From Limiplasma sp045538465 (GTDB lineage: Bacteria; Bacillota; Clostridia; Christensenellales; Aristaeellaceae): a stretch of 64,000 nucleotides of DNA. How positions within the stretch are numbered: the first letter of the stretch is position 1; every line of letters begins with the position of its first letter. The notes under the pieces were generated by a model, which was not told where the DNA came from, searched no databases, and saw only the letters and a list, made by a program, of their open reading frames with translations. This document shows positions 33,953 to 43,061 of the stretch, one piece after another. The stretch lies in the NCBI GenBank assembly GCA_045538465.1, contig JAZSRK010000017.1, positions 21,036 to 85,035 on the forward strand, written 5' to 3'. The translations under genes and the position numbers were made by a program.

Positions 33953-34975
33953 ATGCTAAGGCTGATTCTTGCTTTGATTCTTTCTTTGGTCGCTATGCTG
34001 CTGATCGGGCCCCGGGTGTTGCCCATCCTGCGCAAGATGAAGTTTGGTCAGACCATCTACGAGTTGGGGCCGCAGAGCCATCAGGTAAAGCAGGGTACCC
34101 CTACGATGGGCGGTCTGATGTTTGCTGGTGTTTCCAGTGTGATCGCGCTGGTGCTTTGCTTGTTCAGCCTGAAAAACGGCTTCTGGGATTTTAGCCTTGC
34201 TCTGATCGCAGTCTCGCTGGGCAGCATGCTCATCGGCTTTGTGGATGACTACATCAAGGTGGTCAAAAAGCGCAATCTGGGTCTCATTTGGTGGCAGAAG
34301 ATCATTGGTCAGGTGGCAGTCGCTGTAGCCTTTTCGGCCTATTGCTACTTTAACCCCTATGTGGGCAGCAAGGTGCTGGTACCCTTCTTTAACGTGGAAT
34401 GGGATCTTGGCTGGACCTATATCCCCCTTATGAGCATGGTCATGATCTTTATGATCAATTCTGCCAACCTGCAGGATGGTCTGGATGGGCTGCTCAGCAG
34501 CGTTTCTGTTATCGGCAGCGCTGCGTGGGGCATCATTGCATTGGTGATCATGCTGGGCATTGGCGCAGATGCTCCTGCTGAAACGGTAGCCAACTACGGC
34601 AACCTTGCTATTTTTGCCATGGCGCTTGCTGGTGCATTGATGGGTTTTTTGCGCTTCAACCACTATCCGGCCAGCGTTTTCATGGGCGATACGGGCAGTA
34701 TGTATATTGGCGGTGCCATGGTGGGCATGGCCATGCTTCTGAAATTGCCCCTGTTTATGCTGCTCATTTGCTTTACCATGATCGCTTCTTCTCTGAGCGT
34801 GATCATCCAGCGGATCTATTTCAAGGTGACCCACGGCAAACGCATTTTCAAAATGTCGCCTATCCATCATCATTTTGAATTGAGCGGCATGACGGAGACC
34901 CAGATCGTGGCGATGTATGCCATTGTGGAGGGCTTGCTCTGCTTGATGGCGCTTTTGTCCATCATCTGTATATAA
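33953..34975 (+). CDS. mraY: Phospho-MurNAc-pentapeptide transferase
   Basis: 340 residues, about ten membrane segments. Signature motifs: F-V-D-D-Y-I-K, N-L-Q-D-G-L-D-G-L, F-M-G-D-T-G-S-M, and M-S-P-I-H-H-H-F-E near the end. It transfers the peptide-sugar to undecaprenyl phosphate to form lipid I at the inner face of the membrane. The usual upstream murF is missing. Good GGAG ribosome site. Confidence 0.97.
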   Translation: MLRLILALILSLVAMLLIGPRVLPILRKMKFGQTIYELGPQSHQVKQGTPTMGGLMFAGVSSVIALVLCLFSLKNGFWDFSLALIAVSLGSMLIGFVDDYIKVVKKRNLGLIWWQKIIGQVAVAVAFSAYCYFNPYVGSKVLVPFFNVEWDLGWTYIPLMSMVMIFMINSANLQDGLDGLLSSVSVIGSAAWGIIALVIMLGIGADAPAETVANYGNLAIFAMALAGALMGFLRFNHYPASVFMGDTGSMYIGGAMVGMAMLLKLPLFMLLICFTMIASSLSVIIQRIYFKVTHGKRIFKMSPIHHHFELSGMTETQIVAMYAIVEGLLCLMALLSIICI

Positions 34976-35014
34976 GCGTGGAGAACCACACCTGATTTGT
35001 GGAGGTGAACGGCT

Positions 35015-36376
35015 ATGAACTTGACAAATAAGCGTGTTTTGGTGCTGGGAATGGCACGAAGTGGTATTGCTGCCGCCGAACTGCTTCTGCACCATGGTGC
35101 GATCCCCATTTTGGCAGATAGCAAGAGTGAAGATTCTTTCGGCGATTCTCTAAATAGCTTGCGTGGTACTGCCTGCCAGTTCCGTCTGGGTGAGGATCCT
35201 ATTCCTTTGCTGGACGAAGCGGATATCCTGCTTATCAGCCCCGGTGTGCCCATCGATGCCCCTGTTGTGCTGGCTGCAAAGGAAAAAGGCGTAACGGTGA
35301 CCGGCGAGCTGGAAATGGCTTCTGTGCTGCTTGGCGGCGATATGGTGGCTATTTCCGGTACCAACGGAAAAACCACCACCACCACGTTGGTGGGCAAGAT
35401 TTTTGAAAACGCAGGCTACGTTACCCACGTGGCCGGTAACATTGGCTATCCGCTGTCTGCTGTAGCGCGGGTGAGCAAGAAAACGGATGTGTCGGTGGTG
35501 GAAGTTTCCAGCTTCCAGTTGGAAAGCATCAAGACCTTCCATCCAAAAGTGGCTGCGCTTTTGAATATTACCGAGGATCATCTGAACCGTCATGGTACCA
35601 TGGCGCAGTATATCAAGCTCAAGCAGCGGCTGTTTGAAAACCAGAAGGCTACCGATGTTGCTGTGCTGAACATGGATGACCCGGTTTTGCTGAAGATGGC
35701 AGGCAAGCTGAAGGGACGAGTTGCATTCTTCAGCCGTACGCAAAAGGTGGAGAATGGCGCCTGCGTTGAGGATGACAAGATCGTTTGGAAATGGGACGGC
35801 GTTACCAAAACAGTTTGCAATGTGGATCAGGTGCTTATTCCCGGCCCGCATAATCTGGAAAACGCTTTGGCTGCAACGGCTATGACCTGCGCTATGGGCA
35901 TCCCGACACCCATTATTCGCCATACGCTGTCGTCTTTTACCGGTGTGGAGCATCGCATCGAAAAAGTGCGCATCTTCCAGAGCGTTACCTACATTAACGA
36001 TAGCAAGGGCACCAATGTGGATAGCACCATCAAAGCGGTGCAGAGCATGAAGGCCCCCACCGTACTGATCCTTGGCGGTTACGACAAGCATACCGACTTT
36101 ATGCCTCTGTGCAAGGAGATCGTTGAAAGCGACCAGATCGCAAAAGTGGTGGTCGTGGGTCAAACAGCCAAACAGATCCAGCAACAGCTGGCAGAGGCTG
36201 GCTATACTGAAGTGACCCAGGCCTACAGCTTTGAAGAAGCCGTTGATACTGCTCGGGCATTGGCAGTGGCTGGCGGTAATGTATTGCTGTCTCCGGCTTG
36301 CGCCAGCTTCGATATGTTTCGCGATTTTGAGGAACGGGGCCGGGTCTTTAAAGAACTTGTAAACAATCTTGAGTAA
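35015..36376 (+). CDS. murD: UDP-MurNAc-L-alanine:D-glutamate ligase
   Basis: 453 residues, normal length. N-terminal Rossmann-like part (V-L-V-L-G-M-A-R-S-G-I-A-A), ATP loop S-G-T-N-G-K-T-T-T-T near 114, N-I-T-E-D-H-L-N-R-H metal/substrate stretch near 185, and Y-I-N-D-S-K-G-T-N-V-D-S-T of the C-domain near 325. Adds D-Glu to UDP-MurNAc-L-Ala. Sits between mraY and ftsW as in most dcw clusters. Confidence 0.97.
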   Translation: MNLTNKRVLVLGMARSGIAAAELLLHHGAIPILADSKSEDSFGDSLNSLRGTACQFRLGEDPIPLLDEADILLISPGVPIDAPVVLAAKEKGVTVTGELEMASVLLGGDMVAISGTNGKTTTTTLVGKIFENAGYVTHVAGNIGYPLSAVARVSKKTDVSVVEVSSFQLESIKTFHPKVAALLNITEDHLNRHGTMAQYIKLKQRLFENQKATDVAVLNMDDPVLLKMAGKLKGRVAFFSRTQKVENGACVEDDKIVWKWDGVTKTVCNVDQVLIPGPHNLENALAATAMTCAMGIPTPIIRHTLSSFTGVEHRIEKVRIFQSVTYINDSKGTNVDSTIKAVQSMKAPTVLILGGYDKHTDFMPLCKEIVESDQIAKVVVVGQTAKQIQQQLAEAGYTEVTQAYSFEEAVDTARALAVAGGNVLLSPACASFDMFRDFEERGRVFKELVNNLE

Positions 36377-36454
36377 AGAAAACCCTTCCCACAGGTGGAA
36401 GAGATGTGTACAAATGCTAGCATCTTCATTCGCATGTGGGGAGGGTCTGCCTTT

Positions 36455-37591
36455 ATGCTGGCACAGAGGGAATTTGTCAACCGGCGTTATCTCAAACGAG
36501 CCAAAACACCTGTAGACAGCATGCTTGTTACGGTGCTTCTGCTATTGATCATGAGCGGTATTCTTATTCTTTTCAGCGCCACCTACTATCAGGCGCTGCG
36601 CAAGGGAGACCCGCTTTTGGAGGTAAAGCGCCAGCTCATTGGCGTTGGGCTGGGCACTGTGTTGCTGCTCATTACCAGCAAGATCCCGTATGCCTTCTGG
36701 CGAAAAAAGCAGGTCGTCATCGCGGGTCTGGCGCTTAGTGCTGTTTTGCTGGTGTTGGTGATCATCCCCGGCGTGGGCGTGTACCTGAACGGCTCCAGGC
36801 GCTGGCTCAATATTGCTGGTATGAGCTTTCAGCCCTCAGAGATGGCAAAGATCGCCTCAGTACTGTATCTGGCTGCAGCACTCGACCAACGGAAAGAACA
36901 GCTCAACCGGCTGGTGAGCGGCGTATTGCCGCTTTTGGTGGTTCCCGCTCTCTTTTTCATTCTCATTTTGGAACAGCCCAACCTGTCCACAGCAGGCAGT
37001 ATAATGATCACCGCAGTGCTGATGCTGCTGGTGGCCGGTGTAAAATGGCGGCATTTATCACTATTGGGGGTATGCGGGCTTTGCTTGGGCATGGTTTACG
37101 CATGGATCGAGCCTTATCGCAGGGAACGTTTGCTTTCGTTCCGGGATCCTTTTGCACAGATGAGCGATGAAGGGTACCAGCTGGCGCAATCGTTGATTGC
37201 CATCGGCTCAGGCGGCTTATTTGGCAGAGGGTTGGGGCAGGGGAGGCAGAAGTTTTCGTATCTGCCTTACCCGGAGAGCGATTTCATCTTTGCTATCGTT
37301 GGCGAAGACTTTGGTCTGCTAGGCTGTGCCGTAGTCATTTTGCTGTTTTTGGCTTTTACCTTTGCAGGCATGCGTATTGCCGTTAACTGTCCGGAACGGT
37401 ACGGCAGCTTGCTGGCAGCTGGATTAACAGCAATGATCTCGCTGCAGGCCGCGCTGAACATTGCTGTGGTGATCGGCATGATGCCTACAACAGGGCTGCC
37501 ATTGCCGTTTTTCAGCGCAGGCGGTACCTCTGTCAGCATGCTCATGGCATCGGCAGGCATCATCCTGAACGTGTCCAAAACCCATCGCTGA
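36455..37591 (+). CDS. ftsW: FtsW/SpoVE-type SEDS peptidoglycan polymerase
   Basis: 378 residues from ATG 36455, 9 bases after GGAGGG; an upstream ATG at 36395 has no ribosome site. SEDS pattern with about ten membrane segments and the hallmark stretches N-G-S-R-R-W-L, Q-P-S-E-M-A-K, S-G-G-L-F-G-R-G-L-G-x-G-R-Q-K and the T-G-L-P-L-P-F-F-S-A-G-G-T-S end. It polymerises glycan strands with the class B PBP. RodA is a paralogue, but cluster position favours FtsW (SpoVE is the sporulation form). Confidence 0.92.
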   Translation: MLAQREFVNRRYLKRAKTPVDSMLVTVLLLLIMSGILILFSATYYQALRKGDPLLEVKRQLIGVGLGTVLLLITSKIPYAFWRKKQVVIAGLALSAVLLVLVIIPGVGVYLNGSRRWLNIAGMSFQPSEMAKIASVLYLAAALDQRKEQLNRLVSGVLPLLVVPALFFILILEQPNLSTAGSIMITAVLMLLVAGVKWRHLSLLGVCGLCLGMVYAWIEPYRRERLLSFRDPFAQMSDEGYQLAQSLIAIGSGGLFGRGLGQGRQKFSYLPYPESDFIFAIVGEDFGLLGCAVVILLFLAFTFAGMRIAVNCPERYGSLLAAGLTAMISLQAALNIAVVIGMMPTTGLPLPFFSAGGTSVSMLMASAGIILNVSKTHR

Positions 37592-37658
37592 ACGCACTTT
37601 CACATATTTCGGTGCATTGCATAGGATGCTCCATGCAATGCTTACCGGAGGTGAAAGG

Positions 37659-38921
37659 ATGGACGTATTACGCATCCGCGGTGGCAGGCGGCTTACGGGA
37701 GAATGGACCGTACATACTGCCAAGAATGCTGCGCTGCCGATCATGGCAGCCGCAGTGCTTGCATCGGAGAGGACGGTGCTGGAAGCTTGTCCGCAGCTGA
37801 GCGATGTAAAACACATGGGGGAGATCCTGACAAAGTTGGGCTGCAAAGTCGTTTGCAGCGGCAAAACGCTGGAGATCGATCCTCAGGGCATGAACAGCTG
37901 CGAAATGCCAGATGCGCTGGCCAAGAAGATCCGGTCTTCCATTTTTCTGCTGGGGCCTATTCTCAGCCGGTTTCATAAGGCATCGGTAACGTTTCCCGGC
38001 GGATGCGAGATCGGGCTTCGTCCCATCGACCTGCACCTGAGCGGGCTTAGACAGTTGGGCGTGGAGATCGGCGAAGAAGGCGGCGTCATTCACTGTGATG
38101 GACGGCATATGCAGGCGGGGGAGGTGCACTTGGACTACCCCAGCGTGGGTGCTACCGAGAACGTGGTAATGGCGGCTGTGCTTCTCAAGGGCAGAACGGT
38201 GCTCCACAATGCGGCACGGGAACCGGAGATCGCCGATCTGCAGCGGTTTCTCAACTGTATGGGGGCCAAAGTGAGCGGCGCGGGCAGCAACACCATCGTA
38301 GTGGAGGGCGTGCGAAAGTTGCGCGGTGTGACCTATACCCCCATGCCGGATCGGATCGCCGCTGGAACCATGCTGGCGGCAGTTGCCATCACCGGCGGCA
38401 CGGTCAGGCTAAAAAACGTACCTACCGATGATATGCATGCAGTGTTTTCGAAGCTGCGGGAGATGGGCTGTGTGCTCAATTTGCACGATGGCAGCGCTGT
38501 ACTGCATGCACCGGAACGGCTATCTCAGTTTGCAAGTTTGCAGACTCAACCGCACCCGGGTTTTCCTACCGATATGCAAGCGCAAATGCTGGCACTGGCT
38601 ACGGTGGCAAGCGGGGTCTCCGTCATTGTGGAGAACGTGTTTGAAAACCGTTTCGGGCATGTGGGCGATCTGAATCGCATGGGTGCAGATGTGCTTATCA
38701 ACGGTAGAACGGCCGTCATCAGAGGCGTGCGGGAGCTGCATGGCACCAATGTGACCGCGAGGGATCTGCGGGGCGGCGCAGCGCTGGCTTTGGCTGGGCT
38801 TCGCGCAAGCGGCGAAACAGTTATCGAACAAGCACAGCTGATCGACCGGGGTTATGAACAGTTTGAAAATGCGCTGGCTTCTCTGGGCGCAGAGATAAAG
38901 CGCGAACAGATAGATCCTTAA
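37659..38921 (+). CDS. murA: UDP-GlcNAc 1-carboxyvinyltransferase
   Basis: 420 residues from ATG 37659, which follows GGAGGTGAAAGG; the longer frame from 37617 is not used. Lys-Asn pair in T-A-K-N-A-A-L-P near 20-26, and the active-site Cys (fosfomycin target) in F-P-G-G-C-E-I-G-L-R-P near 116-120. First committed step of murein precursor synthesis, using UDP-GlcNAc and PEP. Its place here, where murG and murB are usual, is uncommon; some Firmicutes have two MurA copies, so this may be one of them. Confidence 0.95.
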   Translation: MDVLRIRGGRRLTGEWTVHTAKNAALPIMAAAVLASERTVLEACPQLSDVKHMGEILTKLGCKVVCSGKTLEIDPQGMNSCEMPDALAKKIRSSIFLLGPILSRFHKASVTFPGGCEIGLRPIDLHLSGLRQLGVEIGEEGGVIHCDGRHMQAGEVHLDYPSVGATENVVMAAVLLKGRTVLHNAAREPEIADLQRFLNCMGAKVSGAGSNTIVVEGVRKLRGVTYTPMPDRIAAGTMLAAVAITGGTVRLKNVPTDDMHAVFSKLREMGCVLNLHDGSAVLHAPERLSQFASLQTQPHPGFPTDMQAQMLALATVASGVSVIVENVFENRFGHVGDLNRMGADVLINGRTAVIRGVRELHGTNVTARDLRGGAALALAGLRASGETVIEQAQLIDRGYEQFENALASLGAEIKREQIDP

Positions 38922-38946
38922 AACACATAAGAAGGGAAGGGTGCAT

Positions 38947-39843
38947 ATGAATAAGAGGAACAATGCGCGCAACGATCGGCCGGTTGAAGAACAGTATCAG
39001 GCTTATGGAGAATACACATATTCCCATCGCTTCGATGAGAGTGATACCGCAAATCTGCAGCAGCCTACCGGGCAGATCGCCCCAGAACCTCAGATGCCTC
39101 GCCCAGCCAAACCCCGCCGCAGCGGCAGTGGTTTCTTCCGTTTTTTTGTACTGCTGTCTATTCTGACCATTGGCATCGTCATCATGCTCCAGACGGTTTT
39201 CCGTCTGGAGGCTGTCTGCGTTATCGGGCACGAGACCCATACGGCGCAAGAAGTGATCAACGCCAGCGGTCTTACCTATGGGCAGAGCATTTTCTCGATC
39301 CGTGAAAACGATGTTGCGCGCAGCTTAGAGAGCGACTACACCCTTATTTTTCGTGGGATGCAGGTGAAACACCCCAATCTGGTGTATTTGCATGTGGAGG
39401 AGCGCGAGCCTGTAGCGCTGATGCAATGGCTGGGCGTGTATTATGTTCTGGATAAGGATGGGCTTGTTATGGATGAGACCACCAGCACCGAGCTGGTGGG
39501 CACGCTGCCGTTGGTGTCTGGCATTCGAGTGTCGGGAGCGCATAAGGGGCATTTCCTCACAGTAAACAGCCAGACGCAGCTGGACGCCTACCGCCAATTG
39601 ATCGTAGAGCTGAACAAACAAAACTATGCAAGCCAGATCACAGAAATTCGTCTGAGTAATCCGGATAATATCTATCTGGTTACGGTAGAAGGCATCAGTG
39701 TTCGGGTGGGCAAACCTGAAGATTTAAAGCATAAGGTGCAGGCCCTCAGAACAACGATCGCTTATCTGCGCGCGCTTGGAGAGACCGCAGGTGTGCTGGA
39801 TGTAAGCAATTCTGGAGAGGTGAAATACCGTTCAGATAACTAA
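38947..39843 (+). CDS. ftsQ: Cell division protein FtsQ/DivIB
   Basis: 298 residues from ATG 38947 (a GTG 6 bases upstream is the alternative). A long cytoplasmic part of about 60 residues precedes a single membrane segment (about 62-82). The POTRA domain follows (V-I-G-H-E-T-H-T-A-Q-E-V-I-N-A-S-G-L), then the beta domain with V-E-E-R-E-P-V-A-L. It bridges early and late divisome proteins. Between murA and ftsA, its normal neighbourhood. Confidence 0.88.
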   Translation: MNKRNNARNDRPVEEQYQAYGEYTYSHRFDESDTANLQQPTGQIAPEPQMPRPAKPRRSGSGFFRFFVLLSILTIGIVIMLQTVFRLEAVCVIGHETHTAQEVINASGLTYGQSIFSIRENDVARSLESDYTLIFRGMQVKHPNLVYLHVEEREPVALMQWLGVYYVLDKDGLVMDETTSTELVGTLPLVSGIRVSGAHKGHFLTVNSQTQLDAYRQLIVELNKQNYASQITEIRLSNPDNIYLVTVEGISVRVGKPEDLKHKVQALRTTIAYLRALGETAGVLDVSNSGEVKYRSDN

Positions 39844-39911
39844 ATATGAGCTACCAGTTTGTAACAATTTCGATTTCATCAAGAAAAAAAGAAAAAAAGC
39901 TTGGAATATGC

Positions 39912-39940
39912 TTGCGAATTCCTCCCAAAACGGTTACAAT
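39912..39940 (+). promoter_or_regulatory. Internal promoter for ftsA-ftsZ
   Basis: TTGCGA (39912-39917), 17-base spacer, TACAAT (39935-39940) in the 205-base gap before ftsA. It allows extra FtsA/FtsZ over the upstream cluster. Confidence 0.65.
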
Positions 39941-40057
39941 AAATTGTGGTACTTTGGGTGCCTCTTTTGTGCGCATACATAAACGCATATTTGAAGCATC
40001 TTTCTGCAAGCAGACAAATCGTCTGCATCGACTCCTGATGAACGGGGAATGCTTGAT

Positions 40058-41251
40058 ATGAAATCTACCATTGCGGCAATTGATTTTGGAACATCCAAGA
40101 TTGTTACTCTTGTGGCAGAAATCAGCGGCGGTCAGCGCTGCGATATCGTAGGCGCCGGCAGCACTCCATACGATGGCTTTATGGAAGGCGAATGGAACAA
40201 CCCTTCTGCGCTTAACGATGTGATCGTAAAATCCATCACGAGCGCAGAACAGCAAGCCAAACGCAAAGTTCGCGAGATCAATGTGGGTGTTCCTGGCGAG
40301 TTTACGCGTGTATATGCAGTGGAAACCAGCGTTGATATTCAGGGTACCGATCCCTCGGTCACCCCTCGCCATGTGGAAAAGGTCTTTGCTCAGGCGGACA
40401 AGCAGCTCTCTCCTGTACGCGGCATCGTCATCCACCGTAGCCCTGCTTGGTTTATGGTGGACGGCGGCAAAAAGGTGCTGGAGCCCGTCGGTATGAAAGG
40501 CTCCGAACTGAAAGCACTGGTCAGCTTTGTGGTGGCAGACACTTTCTTCTTGGATGATATTCTCGCTCGTATGCGCGATTTGAATATCACCGTCAGCGGT
40601 TTTTTCTCCAGCTCTACTGGCGAAGCGATGCTGTACCTGCCGCAGGAAGAACGCGACCGTACCGCCATTCTCATTGATATCGGCTATCTTTGCACCGATG
40701 TAATGGCTGTAGAAGGCGATGCGGTCATCTTCCAAAAGACATTGCCTGTTGGCGGCGGCCATATCGCAGTGGATGTTGCCAGTGGTTTGCAGGTCAACAT
40801 GGATCAGGCCGAGCAGATCAAACGCGAATATGTGTATGGCATTTCCACCATTTCGCAAAGCTATACCGCATCCGGCACCGATGGTGTCAAAGGGCAGACC
40901 TTCACACAGGAAGAAGTTGCAGAAGTTCTGGAACCCCGTGTGGATGAGATCGCCGATATGGTAAGCCAGTGCATTGAGGATAGCGGCATCAAGATGGGTA
41001 GTTGGTCCAACATCTATCTTACGGGCGGCGGGCTTTGCCTTAACCGCGGCGGCAGAGATTATCTTTCTGCCAGACTGAACCGCCCCGTGCGCGATACCGT
41101 CAAACGGACGATCAAGCTTTCCAGCCCTGTATACGCCAGTGCCATGGGACTTCTGGATCTGATCGCAGATACCATCGAAGCGCAAACAGCTCCTACGGGC
41201 GGTATTGGCGGCGGCGTAAAGGAATTCTTTAAGAGCCTGCTGGGCGGTTAA
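40058..41251 (+). CDS. ftsA: Cell division protein FtsA
   Basis: 397 residues from ATG 40058, which is 9 bases after GGGGA (an ATG at 40049 is in frame but too close to the site). Actin-like ATPase fold: A-I-D-F-G-T-S-K at the start, the FtsA-specific 1C insertion, I-D-I-G-Y-L-C-T-D phosphate-2 motif near 206, L-T-G-G-G near 325. The C-terminal amphipathic helix V-K-E-F-F-K-S-L-L-G-G is the expected membrane-targeting tail. Tethers FtsZ to the membrane. Confidence 0.93.
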   Translation: MKSTIAAIDFGTSKIVTLVAEISGGQRCDIVGAGSTPYDGFMEGEWNNPSALNDVIVKSITSAEQQAKRKVREINVGVPGEFTRVYAVETSVDIQGTDPSVTPRHVEKVFAQADKQLSPVRGIVIHRSPAWFMVDGGKKVLEPVGMKGSELKALVSFVVADTFFLDDILARMRDLNITVSGFFSSSTGEAMLYLPQEERDRTAILIDIGYLCTDVMAVEGDAVIFQKTLPVGGGHIAVDVASGLQVNMDQAEQIKREYVYGISTISQSYTASGTDGVKGQTFTQEEVAEVLEPRVDEIADMVSQCIEDSGIKMGSWSNIYLTGGGLCLNRGGRDYLSARLNRPVRDTVKRTIKLSSPVYASAMGLLDLIADTIEAQTAPTGGIGGGVKEFFKSLLGG

Positions 41252-41301
41252 ACCGGTCAGCTCCCGATACGGCTGATTATGAAAACAAGGAGGATGCAAT
41301 C

Positions 41302-42882
41302 GTGCTGGAATTTCAGATTGAGGATCAGCAAAGCTTTGCTACCATTAAAGTAATAGGCTGCGGCGGCGCAGGCAACAATGCTGTAAACCGCATGGTGGAT
41401 GCCGGCTTGAAGGGCGTGGAATTTATCGCCATCAATACCGACCGTCAGGCCTTGGCTATGAGCAAAGCCAGCACCACCATCCAGATCGGCGAAAAATTGA
41501 CCAAGGGTCTTGGCGCAGGTGCTGTGCCGGATGTGGGTCGCAGAGCAGCCGAAGAAAGCCGCGAGGAGATCGCACAAGCCATCAAGGGCGCAGACCTTGT
41601 GTTTGTTACTGCCGGTATGGGTGGCGGCACCGGCACTGGTGCAGCTCCTGTTGTGGCAGAGATCGCCCGCGATATGAACTGCCTCACCATCGCTGTGGTC
41701 ACCAAGCCTTTCCTTTTTGAAGGCAAGCAGCGCATGAAGAACGCCGAAATGGGCGTTATGGATCTGAAGCAGAGGGTGGATACCCTTGTTGTTATTCCCA
41801 ACGACCGTTTGCTGTCTGTTGTCAATAAAGGCACCACCATGCTGGAGGCCTTCCGCATTGCCGACGATGTGCTCCGTCAGGGCATTCAGGGCATCAGCGA
41901 TCTGATCGCTGTGCCTGCTCTGATCAACCTCGACTTTGCTGACGTGAAGACCGTTATGGAAAGCGGCGGTCTGGCTCATATGGGTATCGGTATCGGTAAG
42001 GGCGAAAGCCGTATGGTGGATGCCGCCAAGAATGCCATCCAGAGCCCGCTTTTGGAAACCAGCATCGATGGCGCTCGCGCTGTGCTGATCAACATCACCG
42101 GCGGCGAGGATATGAGCATAATCGATATCAACGAAGCTGCCAATTTGGTCATGCAGGCCGCAGACAGCGAAGCCAACATCATCTTTGGTGCTGGTATCGA
42201 CGATTCTCTGGAGGACGAAGTCCGCATTACCGTTATTGCTACGGGCTTTGAAAAAACACCATTCCCCAAGAAGGAAGAGCCTCGCAGAACCAGCGCTGCC
42301 GCCAGTGCGGCCAGCCGTGATTGGACAAGCTCCTTCTCTTCGCCGGAACCCCGCAGCAGCTATAGCTCCAATTTTTCCGGTACGCCGTTGATCCATCAGG
42401 AATACCCGGCTACCCCTTACGACGATCTGGGCTTCAATATGCCTATGGACGATGAGCCCATGCAGAGCGATTTCGGCAGCTATCTGGGCAGCCCCAGCAT
42501 GCCTACGCCCGCTGCTATGCCTTCCATGATGCAGCAGCAGGGCATGCCCATGTTCCAGCAGCAGGGGTATCAGCAGGGCTATCAGCCTCAGCAGTCCTAT
42601 CAGGATTTCGGCATGCAGCAACCTCAGCAGGGTATGCAGTATGGCGCTATGCAATCGACCGTGCAGCAGCCCATGGAGTATGGTCAGCAGTATCAGCCTG
42701 CTACCCCGCAGCCCATGCCTCAGGAACAGGCTGTTCCGCCCCAGCAACCGGCAGCACCCGCAGCCGCAGCTCCGGCGATGGAGCAGCCCGTGGAGCAGCC
42801 TGCTGCACCGGTTCAGCCTGCCGCTGTGGAAAAGGATGAACTTGGTGTGCCAGCCTTCCTGCGCAGACCCACCCGGAGATAA
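41302..42882 (+). CDS. ftsZ: Cell division GTPase FtsZ with a long Gln/Pro-rich linker
   Basis: 526 residues, well above the usual 350-400. GTG start at 41302, 8 bases after GGAGG. Tubulin-like GTPase with G-C-G-G-A-G-N-N-A-V-N-R near 19-30 and the signature G-G-G-T-G-T-G-A near 108-115. The core ends about residue 325; a disordered linker of about 180 residues follows, rich in Q, M, P and Y, with a poly-Ala/Pro part. The last 16 residues (D-E-L-G-V-P-A-F-L-R-R-P) are the conserved C-terminal peptide that binds FtsA/SepF, so the linker is a true internal expansion and not a read-through tail. Confidence 0.97.
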   Translation: MLEFQIEDQQSFATIKVIGCGGAGNNAVNRMVDAGLKGVEFIAINTDRQALAMSKASTTIQIGEKLTKGLGAGAVPDVGRRAAEESREEIAQAIKGADLVFVTAGMGGGTGTGAAPVVAEIARDMNCLTIAVVTKPFLFEGKQRMKNAEMGVMDLKQRVDTLVVIPNDRLLSVVNKGTTMLEAFRIADDVLRQGIQGISDLIAVPALINLDFADVKTVMESGGLAHMGIGIGKGESRMVDAAKNAIQSPLLETSIDGARAVLINITGGEDMSIIDINEAANLVMQAADSEANIIFGAGIDDSLEDEVRITVIATGFEKTPFPKKEEPRRTSAAASAASRDWTSSFSSPEPRSSYSSNFSGTPLIHQEYPATPYDDLGFNMPMDDEPMQSDFGSYLGSPSMPTPAAMPSMMQQQGMPMFQQQGYQQGYQPQQSYQDFGMQQPQQGMQYGAMQSTVQQPMEYGQQYQPATPQPMPQEQAVPPQQPAAPAAAAPAMEQPVEQPAAPVQPAAVEKDELGVPAFLRRPTRR

Positions 42883-42899
42883 ATATCGATCGTATCATA

Positions 42900-42931
42900 G
42901 CAGCATCCAGAATGTTCTGGGTGCTGCTTTT
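42900..42931 (+). terminator. Terminator after ftsZ
   Basis: GCAGCA-CCAGAA pairs with TTCTGG-TGCTGC (one T-G wobble), loop TG, then TTTT. End of the division cluster. Confidence 0.85.
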
Positions 42932-43061
42932 CGTAAAGGCAGACACCGCTCAGAACCTGGAGGAAAAGCAACAGACTGGCATCACGGGGCGTATAGGTCT
43001 CCCGTCTATTTTATGCTCGCTACCCATACACTGCTGTATCCGTTCGTAAGGAGGCAGCCAG

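Noticed and set aside
39846..40061. A 71-codon frame in the gap before ftsA
   Set aside because: It covers the ftsA promoter and ends in the ftsA start; no ribosome site and no family resemblance.
42932..43061. Possible tRNA or riboswitch between ftsZ and the YkvI-like gene
   Set aside because: No cloverleaf or known riboswitch core could be drawn; only short, imperfect stems.
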